Source: Polyodon spathula (lineage: Eukaryota; Chordata; Actinopteri; Acipenseriformes; Polyodontidae). Taken from it: a stretch of 64,000 nt of DNA. The DNA is taken from the NCBI RefSeq assembly GCF_017654505.1, contig NC_054553.1, forward strand, positions 1,850,501 to 1,914,500. Direction: 5' to 3'. The notes below the pieces were generated by a model that was not told the DNA's origin, did not search any database, and was given only the letters and a program-made list of their open reading frames with translations. Shown here piece after piece: positions 1 through 12,860 of the stretch (the stretch's first letter is position 1; each line of letters begins with the position of its first letter). A program made the translations under genes and the position numbers.

Positions 1-1645
1 AAATCTCTGGTCAACATCAAGCTTTTCCTTGCGATGAATAATGGCTATTGTATCCATAGAATGTTTGGGAACTATTGTGTCACATCACTTTCCCAACGGG
101 AGTGCAGAAGTGGCAGCCAGCATTCCACAATGTAAACCATTGATGTCCACAAGTTCAAAGCCTGTACTAGTGAAGGCTTACTGTACATCATTATTTCATT
201 AAAATTCTTTCAAGATTATACATGTATGACAACAGAGACAGCTAGGCAGGCTGTCAAAGATCACTGATCCCTTGGTTGCACTAACTACCAAAACATTTAT
301 CAGGCAGCTATTCATAGCTTATTATATTGTATGTATATCACTGTAAGCTTACAGTAATACTCCTGCATAAAACGTAGTACTTTTCCATTGGTCATTTTGG
401 CTTTGTTAAGATAAGCTTTCATGGTTCAATTTCTCACTTCTAATTCTGACCAACAAAATTACCCATTCTAACAAGCTAGAATAATAAAGCTTATCAATGC
501 AATTGCTCTCCTCGTATCTAATACTGGACACAAAACGAGTGATGAAACTAAAACTTATTTTAACTGTATTAAAGTATCATTTAAATCCATATACTTTACG
601 GCATAAAATTACAGTTCCTAAAATCATAGCCATGCCTCTACCACCGACAAAGTAAAGCTTCAAACAGTATTAACAGGTGTTGAAAGGTCTAGTATTTCCC
701 CCTGATGTAATCACCACTGGAGTCAGCACAGAAGCCCTTCATCAGCCAGGAGTAAGTAATAAGATAAGACATTAATCAGACGAATGTATTAAGAAATCAA
801 TTAAGCACAGTATCAGCTTGAGATCAAAACCGGTGAAGCGCAACGAACGTCTCAAATGTCTGCTAATCAAAATTTTCATGAAATGTCATTATCTGCCAGC
901 TAAAGCAGAATTACAATCACAGCGCTGGACCATAAACAGAAAACATTAATGAAAGTGTCCTGGTTCATTATACACACGTACTGTACACTTACAGCAATGC
1001 ACACAAACCACCGACTTACCATTATCATCAAGCGTTCTAACCTTATCCCTGCAGCTCATTGAAAAGAAGTCATTGACGTACAAAACCTCTGCAGTCAGAA
1101 GGATGACAAAGTTCAGAGTTCGGAACAGAAAACAAATAAAAAACGCAGTCTGACACCAGCACAGTCTCAAACTAATGGGACCGGTCCGGGTTTGCACGAC
1201 TGTACCAGGATAATAAACCCTGCCCTTCCTGACCTCGTTCAAACTAAAAGCCATCTGGTTCCTCCAGAGCAAATGTCCCAAGAGCAGCAGTCTCATCCAG
1301 TGCAGGGCTGTACCACTCCCACAGGCTGGCGTGGGGGAACATTTCAGCCACAATAGTACAGTGGCTCAGCTGTGGCTACAGTCACTTTAGACACCCTGCA
1401 GCGGGACAGTGACGTTTCTATGGGAGTTTCATTGTAACCTACATGACTATCTTGAAATAAAATACCCATTGACAATCACTTAAACACACACACACACATC
1501 TGTATGAAGTCCAGCACATGTCTTTTAAAAGTAGATTTACCATACCAAATATTGCTTAGAGCCGAGTCCTTTATTTACCATGTTTATATGTAGTACCCTC
1601 CGGGTTTGTATAATAGCATATGTTTCTGTACTTATCTGCATATAA

Positions 1646-1647
<2 letters not shown>

Positions 1648-1725
<78 letters not shown>
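1648..1725. repeat. (ATT)n microsatellite
   Basis: About 78 bp of uninterrupted ATT/TTA units. It produces artificial poly-Asn and poly-Tyr open frames on the two strands, which are not genes. Confidence 0.95.
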
Positions 1726-1728
<3 letters not shown>

Positions 1729-4700
1729 CTTTCCTGTCATTATATTGTCTGTCTGGCTCCACTTTAGAAACCCATTATGAAAATAAATTCACAATAAAAA
1801 AAGGAACAGCAGCATTCTTAAATGTCTCAATATAAACCACTGGAGCTAAAGCACGCATGCAAAGCATTGACAATCCTCCACTGCGACAGACTGCCCACGA
1901 CAGAAGCTTCCTTTCTTTAAGGACGGTGTTGTTAGCCATACTATCTTGGGATTTCTTTTTCAGTGCCAAGTGGAATTAAATGGTTTTTAGAAAACAAAAA
2001 AACTGTTTACTGGTACTGAGATGGACAGACCCTTGGGAACTGTTTAAACCAGACCATTGAAATGGGGACACAAAGCTTAGGAAACAGACTGTCATGGTAA
2101 AAGAGGATGAAATAAACCAAATGAGTAGAAACTTTCAATCAAATTGACTGTGGACTGAACTGCAGTCTGTTTTCCTACTTGATAGTTTCTGTGCTGCCCA
2201 CCAGTTCACCTTGAATCCGTTGACAGCATTATCACAGTAATATCAGCATTGGCAACATTAGCACTGCTTGTATTTTTCTTGTGCAGGCGATCTTTTGTCT
2301 ATGCTTCTTCCTCCCTCGTCCAGCTCGTCTGCGTTTGTGGGTTTAGAGCTTTTAACCTCCTCTCAGAGACAGGACAGACTAATGCCAGTGCATCACCCAA
2401 CTAATGCCCGTTACATGCACTACGCTACCCATATCTGACTTCAACAAAACATTTGACGTGAAACTGAGCTATTGCACAGGAAGCGATGCCTTACTAGGAA
2501 GTAGGATCCATTTTTATTTTGATAGCGTGGTCATTCGAAGCCAGTGTTAATAAGGCTAATAACAGCTGTGAAAACGGACACTCAAATCTTGGTGTGCACT
2601 CCTTGGGTGCTTTTCAACTCAGCCAGGAGGATGCAACAGAATTCAGTCCATTATTAACCATATGGAGCCTTTTTTCTCCTTGCTGCAGAAGTCCTTAACT
2701 GTGACCTTGTGTTGCCGAGATTAGTGTACAGCATGGTGTAGTCCAGCTGTGACGTGCGGTCGAACAAGAACAATCAATACGGCACAGCCAGACGGCTCCA
2801 GAGGCTGTCTGTTCTCTCCTGCTTATATTGGTCTTGTACTGTTTGCAGGGAGTGGACCAACATTCAGCTCCCACTAACAAGGTAAAGCAGCTACTTAGGC
2901 AGAGGTCAGGTCATATTTAAAGCTCATGAAGAGGAAAAGGGCTACAAAGCAAATCACTCATACACTATTACACTGCTAACCGCACTGCACTGGTGCTGGT
3001 GTCAGATCAATTCTTGCATGCCCTTGTTTGCCAGTGCCTGCATGCATCCAGCATGTTCCTGTAAGCAGCAGTGGGAAGTGTGGTTTGATCACTGCTTGTG
3101 GTCATGCAACCTGCTCCGTGAACAACCCTTCCCATCTCAGTTTCAAGACGTTGTTTTCTGTATCATTTAGTGAAGCACTCACTCATAGCATTTAAAAGAC
3201 ATTAGACAAGCTTTAACAGATACAAGTAACTGCAGCTGCACAGTACAATCCTTACTATCAAAACCAGTTTGTATATCCGATTCCTGAAACAAAACGTACT
3301 CTTAGTCAATCAAGCTGTTCAATATTTGGAGATCTCCAGTGTTCTCGAGGCTGCTCATCTCAATGAGTACAGTGTACACAGTACACAAAGCGTGTGACAG
3401 GTCCACCGAGTCTGCACATGTTTTACATTCTCTCGCCCAACAGAGTGGGCCTGCACCATGTCAAGCAGAGTTCTGCAGTGTGACAGGTGTGACATTCTGC
3501 AGACACTGCCTGGATTCAGAAACAGGCCTGTTGACTTACACAGTCTTTGATTTGCTTCACAAAGGAGGAGAGAAACAGCAGCTCGGGCATTTCAGGAATG
3601 TGGCTATAGTAGCTGTGAAAGGAGACAACTGACAGCCGTGCAGGAAAATCTCACACCTGACAACTGTGTACTTGAACCTGCCATTCCTGCCCAGCTGTCC
3701 CTTTTCCTCAGGTTCGACGTGTGTGTGTATTTGTGTGTGCATGTGTGTGTGTGTGCAGCGAGAGGGAGGGTTTTATAAGTGTCACTGCTTTACTTGCATG
3801 TGACAGGGGTACAGTAATCCTCCTTAGGGTTCACTTTCTATATTCAACTGACATATACAGCGGATGACTGCCAGCCTTAAGTATTCAAGATTTTTACCTT
3901 TTTTGTTTAAATAGACAAAAATACTCTGTTACAGATGTTGGAATTCAAAGTTTTGAATAGGATAAACCGTGGCAGTACCTTGATCTGTCCCTGATTAGAT
4001 CAGTTGAATAGGCCCCCAAGTATCGCATCTGCACTCCTGTACAGCACATTTCTGAGTGTGATTGTAAAGCATGTGAGAAAAGCAAATATTTGCAGATGTG
4101 TAGCAGATTAACTTGGCCACGCTTTCATGTCAGCGTTGCCCCTGTAAAACAGAGAACTCAACCGGCTAGTGTGTCCCTGTTAGCTGTAACCTTCAGCCAC
4201 GCGCTTAGCGGGAAAAGGTCACTTCCAATAGTAATCATATAAACAAGCAGCTGGTTAATGATAGTGTAGAGCACCATGGCGAATGTGGCAATAAATGTAA
4301 TTAAACCCGATAAACTCGACGTGTGCTTATCTGCAAGTGTGTATTACGCTGACATATCTCAATTGCCATTCTAAATCTGATGCAGTTGAGTGTAGAAAGA
4401 GGACATCACGTTATGGCTGGACATGAACTTCACAGCATGGAGCTCTATGCAGTAGGCTTGACATGAATCCCTTTTTTAAATGCTCAAGCTTCTTGTACAC
4501 CACTTATAACTTTATTAGATCTGATTTCCACAGCTGGCCACTGTGACTCAGAAAACAAAACCCAAGGCTTGCTAGCAAGCAGTCTTCTGTTTATAAAGAA
4601 AAGGCACTGGCAGCACTGGTCAGTTTAATTTGATGCCTTCCCGACCAAGTAAAAACAATACAAACAAATGGACCAGAAGTTGATAAAGGGTGTGGAACAG

Positions 4701-4818
4701 TTCAGAAATCCTAAATTGTTGTTAGTGTCAGCTCTCTGCAGTCCAGACCCAAACATTAACTGTATACATAGTTTGTAAACATGGAAGAACTTGTGTCACT
4801 GTATTTTTGTTTTTATTT

Positions 4819-4822
<4 letters not shown>

Positions 4823-4870
<48 letters not shown>
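4823..4870. repeat. (TA)n microsatellite
   Basis: About 48 bp of alternating TA. Confidence 0.95.
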
Positions 4871-4874
<4 letters not shown>

Positions 4875-6407
4875 TTTAAATATAGTTTGGAAAAAGTGGT
4901 TTTGGTTTTGTGGAAACTCCGGTCCAAATACAACTTATTTTGTCAACAGGAATCTGTGTGCAATAACTTTGCTACGTTATCCCACACATTACAAGTCAAT
5001 TAAATGACATGTGTACACTCTCCTGACTGGACATGTAAAAACAGACAATGAAGATTAACTGGAACTACAGTACATGACTATTTATAGGGCTCAGCAAAGG
5101 AGTTTTTCACAATAAGGTTCAATTAAGCAAGCTAACTTTGGGTAAGCTTATATCTAATTGGCTCTTGATTAGTGTTGGGTCTGGACTGTTTTTGTCATGG
5201 ACACGCAGTGTGTGTGTGGTTTTGTTTTGACAATTTCCAGCTCATGCAATTGCCTACTGCAAACATGTTATTCTTTTATGAAGTGCTAGCAAAGATTTTG
5301 GTTTCTTTCGGTTCAAGCCAGCATTGCAGGCAGCTCTTACTGCTCTTTGTGCAGTAGCTCTTCTGGAAAGATGAGATAATTATTTGAGTTCTAATTAGGT
5401 ATTTGTCCCTAGTTGAGAAACACCCAATTTTCTCATGGCTTTAACCACATTTCCATATTTATTCCTATAATTCAAATAATGTTGTTTTTTTATGACATCC
5501 TTTGTAGTTCCTTCGTTTTTCCAGTAAGTTGTATGGGAATTTCCACTTGGGAACCAACCAGTTCAGGAGGTCTGTTACTGAATAATCTGTCATCGAAATT
5601 GCCACACGATATTTATTTTACGCTCCTATTGAAATTCCAGCAGAGGATGGGTCTGGGCTCCTCCGAGGTCACAACCCCAACCTCCCTTTTACTTCTGAAC
5701 AGCATGGTCAGGAAATTGCTTCGCTCAATACTTCCCCTTCTTGTTGTGCAGAAATGTCATTTCTTAATATCTTCACTGGCAAACCATCACTCCTGCAAAC
5801 GTACAGAGTAAACAAACAAGTCTGTGCCAGGGGTGGGGTGTGGGGGTTGAGATACGACTGGAATAAGCCCCCCCCACAAAATATTCCCAATTGTTCTGAT
5901 ATTTGTATTTGCACAACACAGGTAAATCAACTGGAGAATCGCCACTTACTTTTAACTGGGAATGTTAGCCAGGAGAAAGAGTTTTTTCTCCTAAACACCG
6001 CAGTGCATGATCCAGTGCATGCTCCCTCCTGCCACAATGCTAAATCTCTGACTGAAAGGAGTGCCATGTTGCAGGAACTGAAAACCAGCTTTGTTGCAGA
6101 AGGGAGCGTGATCTGGATGCACTGCATTGTCCAGATGCTGCATGATGAAAAGTTTCAAGATATTCTGCTATATGTTTGAGGATAGAACAACAGGAGGCAC
6201 ACGGTGTTCTTTAACACCTCAATAAGGGAACATCATTAATACAGGGGTTAGCCTGAAGAAATTCAGCAGGACTCCCCTTGCCATGCTGTAAAGTACTATG
6301 GGGGAAAGAATAACTTGGACATATTAGCATTGTCCATTTCTAAAGGATGTACTAATTGGATATGGGTATTTCAAGTCAGCGGAAGACACCATCTGTGGTA
6401 AATTTAA

Positions 6408-6409
6408 TA

Positions 6410-6455
<46 letters not shown>

Positions 6456-6593
6456 GCAGCCCCGGGGTGGGGAGCAGGGGGGTGGGAAATTACACCCAAC
6501 GTGTCTGTTGCACACAATCGACACTAACACTCCCCTCTACTGAGTTCTAGATTAATATCTACTAATTATATATATATATATTATATCTATATA

Positions 6594-6627
<34 letters not shown>

Positions 6628-6648
6628 CTATATAATCTGTGTGTGTGT
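6408..6648. repeat. Two (TA)n tracts about 110 bp apart
   Basis: Alternating TA at 6408-6455 and again at 6567-6648, the second with TATC interruptions, separated by unique sequence containing GC-rich CCCCGGGG. Confidence 0.9.
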
Positions 6649-8770
6649 GAAATCACACCGAGTCATAGCGGCAATTCTTTTGACAGGGAAAAAAAAAATG
6701 CAAACATACAGACCAACATTAAATTAAACCAACGTGCTTTGACACAGCATTACTATAGCACTGGTGGATAAGGGCGTTCAAAACCTCTGCAGTTACACAT
6801 ACAGTCTTTCTGAATAAAAGACGCACAGCACTGAAAACACATTTTTACATTCTCACACAATCTTTCTCACTAAAAGGCACACACTAATGAAAACATGTTG
6901 CATAGCTTGGTTGAAAAAAGAGAATAAAACCAGTTGAACTTGAAGTGAAGTTGAAGGCTGAACTTGAAGTGTGTGTACAGTGTGGCACTGGGGCTGTGGG
7001 TCACATCTCTTAAATTTTCCACATGTTTAATGCATTCTGTTTTTTGAGTACTCAGTCTGTTCAACATCTGCATGTGGGCAGGCTGAATTAAACTAAAGGC
7101 TGCTGAAAAATTTCCCCAGATGTATTCACAGTTTTATTATGGACCCCAGAAAAGCAGTTCAGATTGTAAGACATGGGTAAATACACTATTTAAATGCATA
7201 GTTCTTTCCATAAGCTTGTGGTGTGGACTTTTACTTCACAAACCAATGGAATCAGCCTGCTTGCCTTAGTGCTTCTGTGTTAGATATTGTGGTTTTTAAA
7301 CCATGTTGAACACATAAGAGACTGATATTAATGAACCTGACTCTCTGAATGCTGTATGCGGCAGCATATTCACAGCAGAGATGCACAGTGTGTAGCTTCG
7401 GAACTAAACACATTGAAGGGACAGATTAGGATGTGCTACTGGGAGAATTCTGGACCACTAGTCAATCTGGCTCAGTATTGCTCTTAAGCAAGAATTAAAC
7501 AAAGTGGGGGGAATAGGAGCATGACTTGGCAAGGGTGTAAGCTGAAGCAGTGGCATGGACAGCAATGTGCAAAGAGCTCTTCAAGAGGTTAACAGCGTTC
7601 AGTTCAGGAATGCAATGTTCTGTGCAGCGGAAAGGAAAGCTATCCCTCCTAACCCTATTTTTAACTACGTGTACACACAATGCAAGCAGTATTTCAGATC
7701 CTTTTCCAGTAACCCTCTAACTTCCTCGGAGAAGGCCTCATTGTGGAGAGCTGCTTGGGTCACTACTGTGGTTCTGCTGTATATGAATTGTGCAGAGCTG
7801 GTCAAACTGCTAGGAATCTGAATTATTTCCAACCATATTTTTAAAAGGGATTTAAAAGAAAACAGGGTCTGCTTAGCTGGCAGATCTCAATAATAAATAA
7901 AGCAGCTGTTTAAGTCATTATAAGAAGTGGAATAACATATAGCAGAACAATGTATGAGGCTCTTTAGTGTGTGTTTGTCTTTAAAAGAGAAGTAAATTGA
8001 CAGGTTTGGAATTTTTTAGTATTTCATATTAAATACCCACCACAGTTTAGAAGAACTGTGTCTACTCCAAGGTCTGTACAGATATGTATAGCAGACACGG
8101 TACATGCATTACACACTGGAGGTTTGGGGATTTTTTTGTCTCAAGGGTGTTGCAGAACAAATTAAAAAGAGAACAGCCACTGCAAACGCAAGGTGGGCAC
8201 CTGAGCCCACACAGGAACCCTAACAACAACCCAGCGTCTCCTCTGAGCTTGCTTTTGAATCACATGCAGTATCAGCTGGCATAAGGTACTGCCTACAGGG
8301 CCCGCGTAAGGCTTTAACATTTCAACACAATGACGAAGAATTCCAGAGCAACAGGTGGATAATCCCCCAAAACCCGGACACGCCTTCACCCCCGAGAGGA
8401 GGCTGAACAAATCCTTGAGTGACTTTTTAATTTAGCTCCAAACACCTGAGTACAAGGCCTGACCACAGGGATCTTTACGCAGTTTAACTGAAGTTCTAAA
8501 AGCAGGTTCCAAAACAGCACAGCAATCATGAACGGGAAACAAGGGGTTGATCTACAGTACTGTAGAGGATCACGTTTCTGAATCACTTTGCAAGGGGACC
8601 CTGTGAAACGTTCATCAAAAATAATTCACACAGAAGAAGGCGCCTGCCAAAACGTCAGTCTACTTGGCTCTTATAGTTTTACCTCATGTAATTGCATTCA
8701 ATTTGTTGTCACTTCTTATACATAACTGAATCGTGTGGAAGGTACAGTAGGGTACTTTCAGATCTCTGAT

Positions 8771-8776
<6 letters not shown>

Positions 8777-8809
<33 letters not shown>
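8777..8809. repeat. (A)33 homopolymer
   Basis: Uninterrupted run of 33 adenines. It may be the tail of an old retroposed sequence, but no recognisable element precedes it. Confidence 0.95.
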
Positions 8810-8811
<2 letters not shown>

Positions 8812-9640
8812 TTAAAAGTGTTTTGTTATTGGGAAAGTACCGAGGCCAGTTAGCAAGGTTACACTGTTCCAGTTTTTGCAGGATCCTGAACACATGGAAT
8901 GTGGTGAAGCGAGAGCAAGGACCCTGACTTGCGTAAAAATGGAACGCCAAGGGTCATTTAGCAAATACGTTACCCATTAAAACCTGGCACGTTTACGGGA
9001 ATTTCAGATAAACCATCTGGGGAGGTCACAGCAGGACCAAAAAGGACGTTTCACGTTCAAGTCACGCAGCTGATCTGATCATGAGTGTTAGCAGCATCTA
9101 CTGGGTTGACCACCCTCCTCCAGCAAACACAACATTCAGAACAGCGCTTTACTAACAGAATGATGCGCTTACTCCAGCTACAACAGGCTCAGAATGATGT
9201 GTATGTGCCATGCTAACAATAACACATCTACAGCCCTCACATGCAAATTACAGGCTAAGTGCTCTCCAATGCCCGCGTACTGCACACTATAAAACTCCCA
9301 CTGCATATTTGAAAGATCCACAGAAGGCGGGACAGTAGGCTAGCTGTGAGTACCGAGCCCCAGCAATGAGTTTAGAACACCACCAATCTAGTTAATGAAA
9401 AACCTGAGACACCAGCCTCTTTCTGTGCAAAACACAATGAAAGCATTGTGACGAATCATTAACCACGTCCCCCGTCCCTACTGGAATCCAACTCATTCCC
9501 TCGGCAGGGAGTAGTAGTGGAGATGGTAAAGTATTCAAGCCAAGTGCAAAGGTTAGCGCAAATAGAAAGAGAAATTAAACTTGTCAGTCGGTAATAGCCT
9601 CCATCCAGCAACAGCATGGGCATTGTAATTAAAAATACTA

Positions 9641-9672
9641 AATAAATAATAAATAAATAAATAAATAAATAA
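9641..9672. repeat. (AAAT)n microsatellite
   Basis: Repeated AAAT/AATA units over about 32 bp. Confidence 0.85.
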
Positions 9673-9970
9673 TCACCTGTAGTTTTCGTAGTTGAATACA
9701 TTGTATATGTTTTAACAATAAAGGAAAACATATAAAACAATTGAAATAGGAAATGTAGTCACAGCTGCTAGGTGCTCTAAAATTTAGTCAAAGATATACA
9801 GTGGTGCAGTACATTGCAGGACAAATGTTGCTTCTTATTACATAACATATAAACACTTTTCAGTGAAACATCTGTCTACATGTACTCTAGTGCTGCTTTA
9901 TTTTTACTTATATAAATCATAGAAACAAGGAAACCACTAATCCTAATTTATAAAAATAAAACAGTTAACT

Positions 9971-9993
9971 AAAAAAAAAAAAAAAAAAAAAAA
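9971..9993. repeat. (A)23 homopolymer
   Basis: Uninterrupted run of 23 adenines. Confidence 0.95.
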
Positions 9994-12043
9994 CAGCACA
10001 AAACAATTGTCAGGAATGCAGGGAAGACCCTGGTCCATGCGATAATTATCCATTTCCACAATTTACTGCACTGACGATGGCCTAAACAAAATTCATTATT
10101 GACCCTTTCTGTCCTGGCGAGACCGCAAGGTCCCTTAGTGCCGTATGTGAACATATGCCATTGGAAATCACATTAGAACCTCACGGTACTCCTAGTGTCT
10201 CACAAATTCGGTAAAAAACTCCCACATTCATTGATGACTCAAGAGTTACTACCTACTGTATATAAAAAGAGAAGCATGTATATTTTACCTTGAGACAAGG
10301 TCAATGCTCTTTGTATTTTCTTCATGTGCACTTCTTTTACTATAAAAAATGTTCCGTAAAGTTTTAAAAAACAAACAAAAAATAAAGGCTCTAAAATCTT
10401 CTCTTGATAATATCTTTTTTCCCCCTGAGGTTCCTACTGCCAGCTAAGCTTGTCTATACTCTTAGCTGTTGTCACACGCTCTTGTCAATGGTCCTGCTGA
10501 ACTAAGAGGCAGGTAACCTGCATGGTGCTTGAAACACTGGCTCTACTCCACCCCCTTCCAGTCAACAGGACAGCCAATCAGATCGGCCTCCAAACCAGAT
10601 GTCGCTCCCTGTGGAATGTTTGAAGCACACAACACAGGGGAAGCGGCTGCACACAGGTTCACTGTGAGCAGTTCCTGTGAGCTCTGATCCCTCCAGACTC
10701 CCCACAGCACGGGCTTGTACGGCACTGAGGTAGTAATTATCTTCTAATACAGCTATTACACCGAGTTCATGCGGTAAGGGTCATCCGTGTGGTGGAACAG
10801 GCTGGCAATTCTTTCACGACTGTTTTCCCTGGCTGTCATGTTGTTTATCGGGCTGCAGTCCCTGTGAATTGAATTATGCACAATCCCTGCTGGCCAGGGC
10901 TTGTGGGCCTCTTCAGAAAGAGTCCATGCGAAATTCAGCCCTCAAAACTAACAATGTCAACGGGGGGCATCTTTCATTTGCTGCAGAAGTAACTCGAAGT
11001 TTCCTTTAACCTTCCCTGTGAACCTGGGGCATACGTCAAGGCATCTCAATATTCCTTGTTGAAGATTATATTTGTCTTTACGTATTGGTTTCTCTGTTCA
11101 TTAGGAAACACCAGGAACTGTGTGGAAGAACATTGGCCTTTCCCTGGTACATCTTCCGTAAGATAATAAAATAAATAAAAGTCGCTTGGCCTCTTTTTGT
11201 CTACCTCCACCCAGCTGCAAAACTGACACTAGACAGGAATGATAAAGCAACACAGTTGGGCTACCCTGAGTAAACATGGCGAGTAAAGACAGCAGGGCCC
11301 CAGTTATATTTGAGTATCACACAGTACACCAGAGCCCATGCACTGCACTGGGGGAACATGTCTGTAGGCGATGTCAAGCTGTCACAGCATTCCTTCAGAG
11401 GAAGACTCCTCTTCAGTGTTTGATGGAAATACAAATGCATCTACTGTGCATTAGTGCCAGTATTCAAAAAGTCATGGAGTGAGATTATAATTCTTTGGTT
11501 TGAATCACTACTGTATCTTATTTTTTGCATCATAACGTGTGACTATTTACAGGGGTATAATCATACGGTACAACACCTGCAAGATTCAACTTGCACAGGG
11601 TTGCATGTGGCTCATTTGGAGACACTCGGTAACAAAGGACAGCACACGTGCCCGGGTTCTATAGGTGGGCATGGAAAAGAAATGGAAATTACATGTTATT
11701 AAATCGTAAAAGTGTGCACTGTCAACAACGAATTCTTAACTTAGATGGGAAAAAAAGAAACATTGTTTCATTAAATGTTTGTCATGCCTGGAATGCGGGC
11801 GGGCAGGCGGTAATGAGATGTTGTCGGGGGTACAGGGACCCGTGAGGGGTCACACAATCAATAGGGGGCTCAAAGTAGCTCTCAGCTTACAGCTATCACT
11901 CCCAGAGCTTTGTACATGTGTACAAAATGTAGAGCAGTGCTGTTTAACACATCAAACCCACAAAGAAGACGTGCAATCCACACAGACCAGCCCATGCAAT
12001 TAAAAAGTCAAACGAATAGTGAGAGATTGGGTGATTAAACCCT

Positions 12044-12860
12044 TGTGACGGAGAGCGAATGAATCCGAATCAAAAATCTCCCTCTCGACCAGTGAGGGCA
12101 CTGTACAACAGGAGCTGCGGGCTTCCTACTGAATGGTTGGGCAGTTCATCCTGGGGACAGTCGGGAGCCGGCCATTCAGGAAGAGAGCGGCGTTACGGTA
12201 CCCGGAGTCATCGCTCTAGTACGGTGAGCGAAGTTTCAGTCATGAATTGGAGGAGACGTGATTGAACTAGCTATCGGAGGGGGCGGGGCTTAGGGTACTT
12301 TAGGGGGACGTGACGCCGTAACCGGCTCCTTTGTTGTGGTTAATGGGAGGAGACAAGGACGGAATCTTGAATGAAGTGTGGGTTCATTGAGGAGTATTGT
12401 GTTTGTTTTGCCAGACGGCTGATACGAAGCTGGAGCTGCAGCGAGAAGCCCGGACCTGAACGCGCACGAGCACCAGCACTCAGAGCACCGCACCTGCACC
12501 AGAGCACCCAGTTTGGAGACGTGTTTTTGTGTTTATTATTTCAGGACTGCAACCCCTTTGTTTTGTAGCTGGTAATACCCATTGCTGGGTAGAACCAGCT
12601 TTATTATTTTGGGTCCAGTTTTCACTGGCAATACCCATTGCTGGGTAGAGCCAGCTTTATTATTTGAAACCCGGTTTAAAAAGGGCATTAAAAGAAACCT
12701 GACCGGTAGACTTTGTGTTTGTCCTTTGTTGGAGCACCTCAACTCACCTGTACACCGGAGCACTACAAACCACTTTGCCACAACCCTACAGCGCAAAGAC
12801 AACGGCTTTGTGTTTAATAAGCAATGCTCAGTGCGCTGAAATGAACTATTCAAGTAACAA
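12044..12860. repeat. GC-richer block, possible degraded LTR or other transposon remnant
   Basis: About 0.8 kb stands out from the AT-rich flanks by its GC content and CpG density, e.g. TCGGGAGCCGGCC and GGAGGGGGCGGGGC. It begins near TGTGACGGAGAGCG and includes purine-rich and CA/GC-rich stretches resembling solo LTRs of fish gypsy elements. It contains an internal duplication (12572-12607 and 12629-12664). No terminal repeat pair or target-site duplication was confirmed, and no coding domain is present. An unrecognised CpG promoter is the main alternative. Confidence 0.3.
12572..12664. repeat. Direct duplication, 57-bp offset
   Basis: The phrase AATACCCATTGCTGGGTAGA followed by [AG]CCAGCTTTATTATTT occurs twice, at about 12572-12607 and 12629-12664, with a single A/G difference. 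Each copy contains ACCCATTGCTGGGT, a short imperfect hairpin. Confidence 0.85.

Noticed and set aside
1014..1083. Minus-strand segment bracketed by CTGACTGCAG| and AATG|GTAAGT, phase-compatible with the 17.0-kb exon
   Set aside because: It encodes about 23 residues with no resemblance to a SAM domain or any family I know, and the host frame is otherwise unremarkable. Splice-site appearance alone is not enough.
946..1353. 135-codon minus-strand frame, cysteine-rich end
   Set aside because: Longest frame in the left region, but within chance expectation and without a recognisable domain.
1537..1835. Poly-Asn and poly-Tyr open frames
   Set aside because: Products of the (ATT)n microsatellite.
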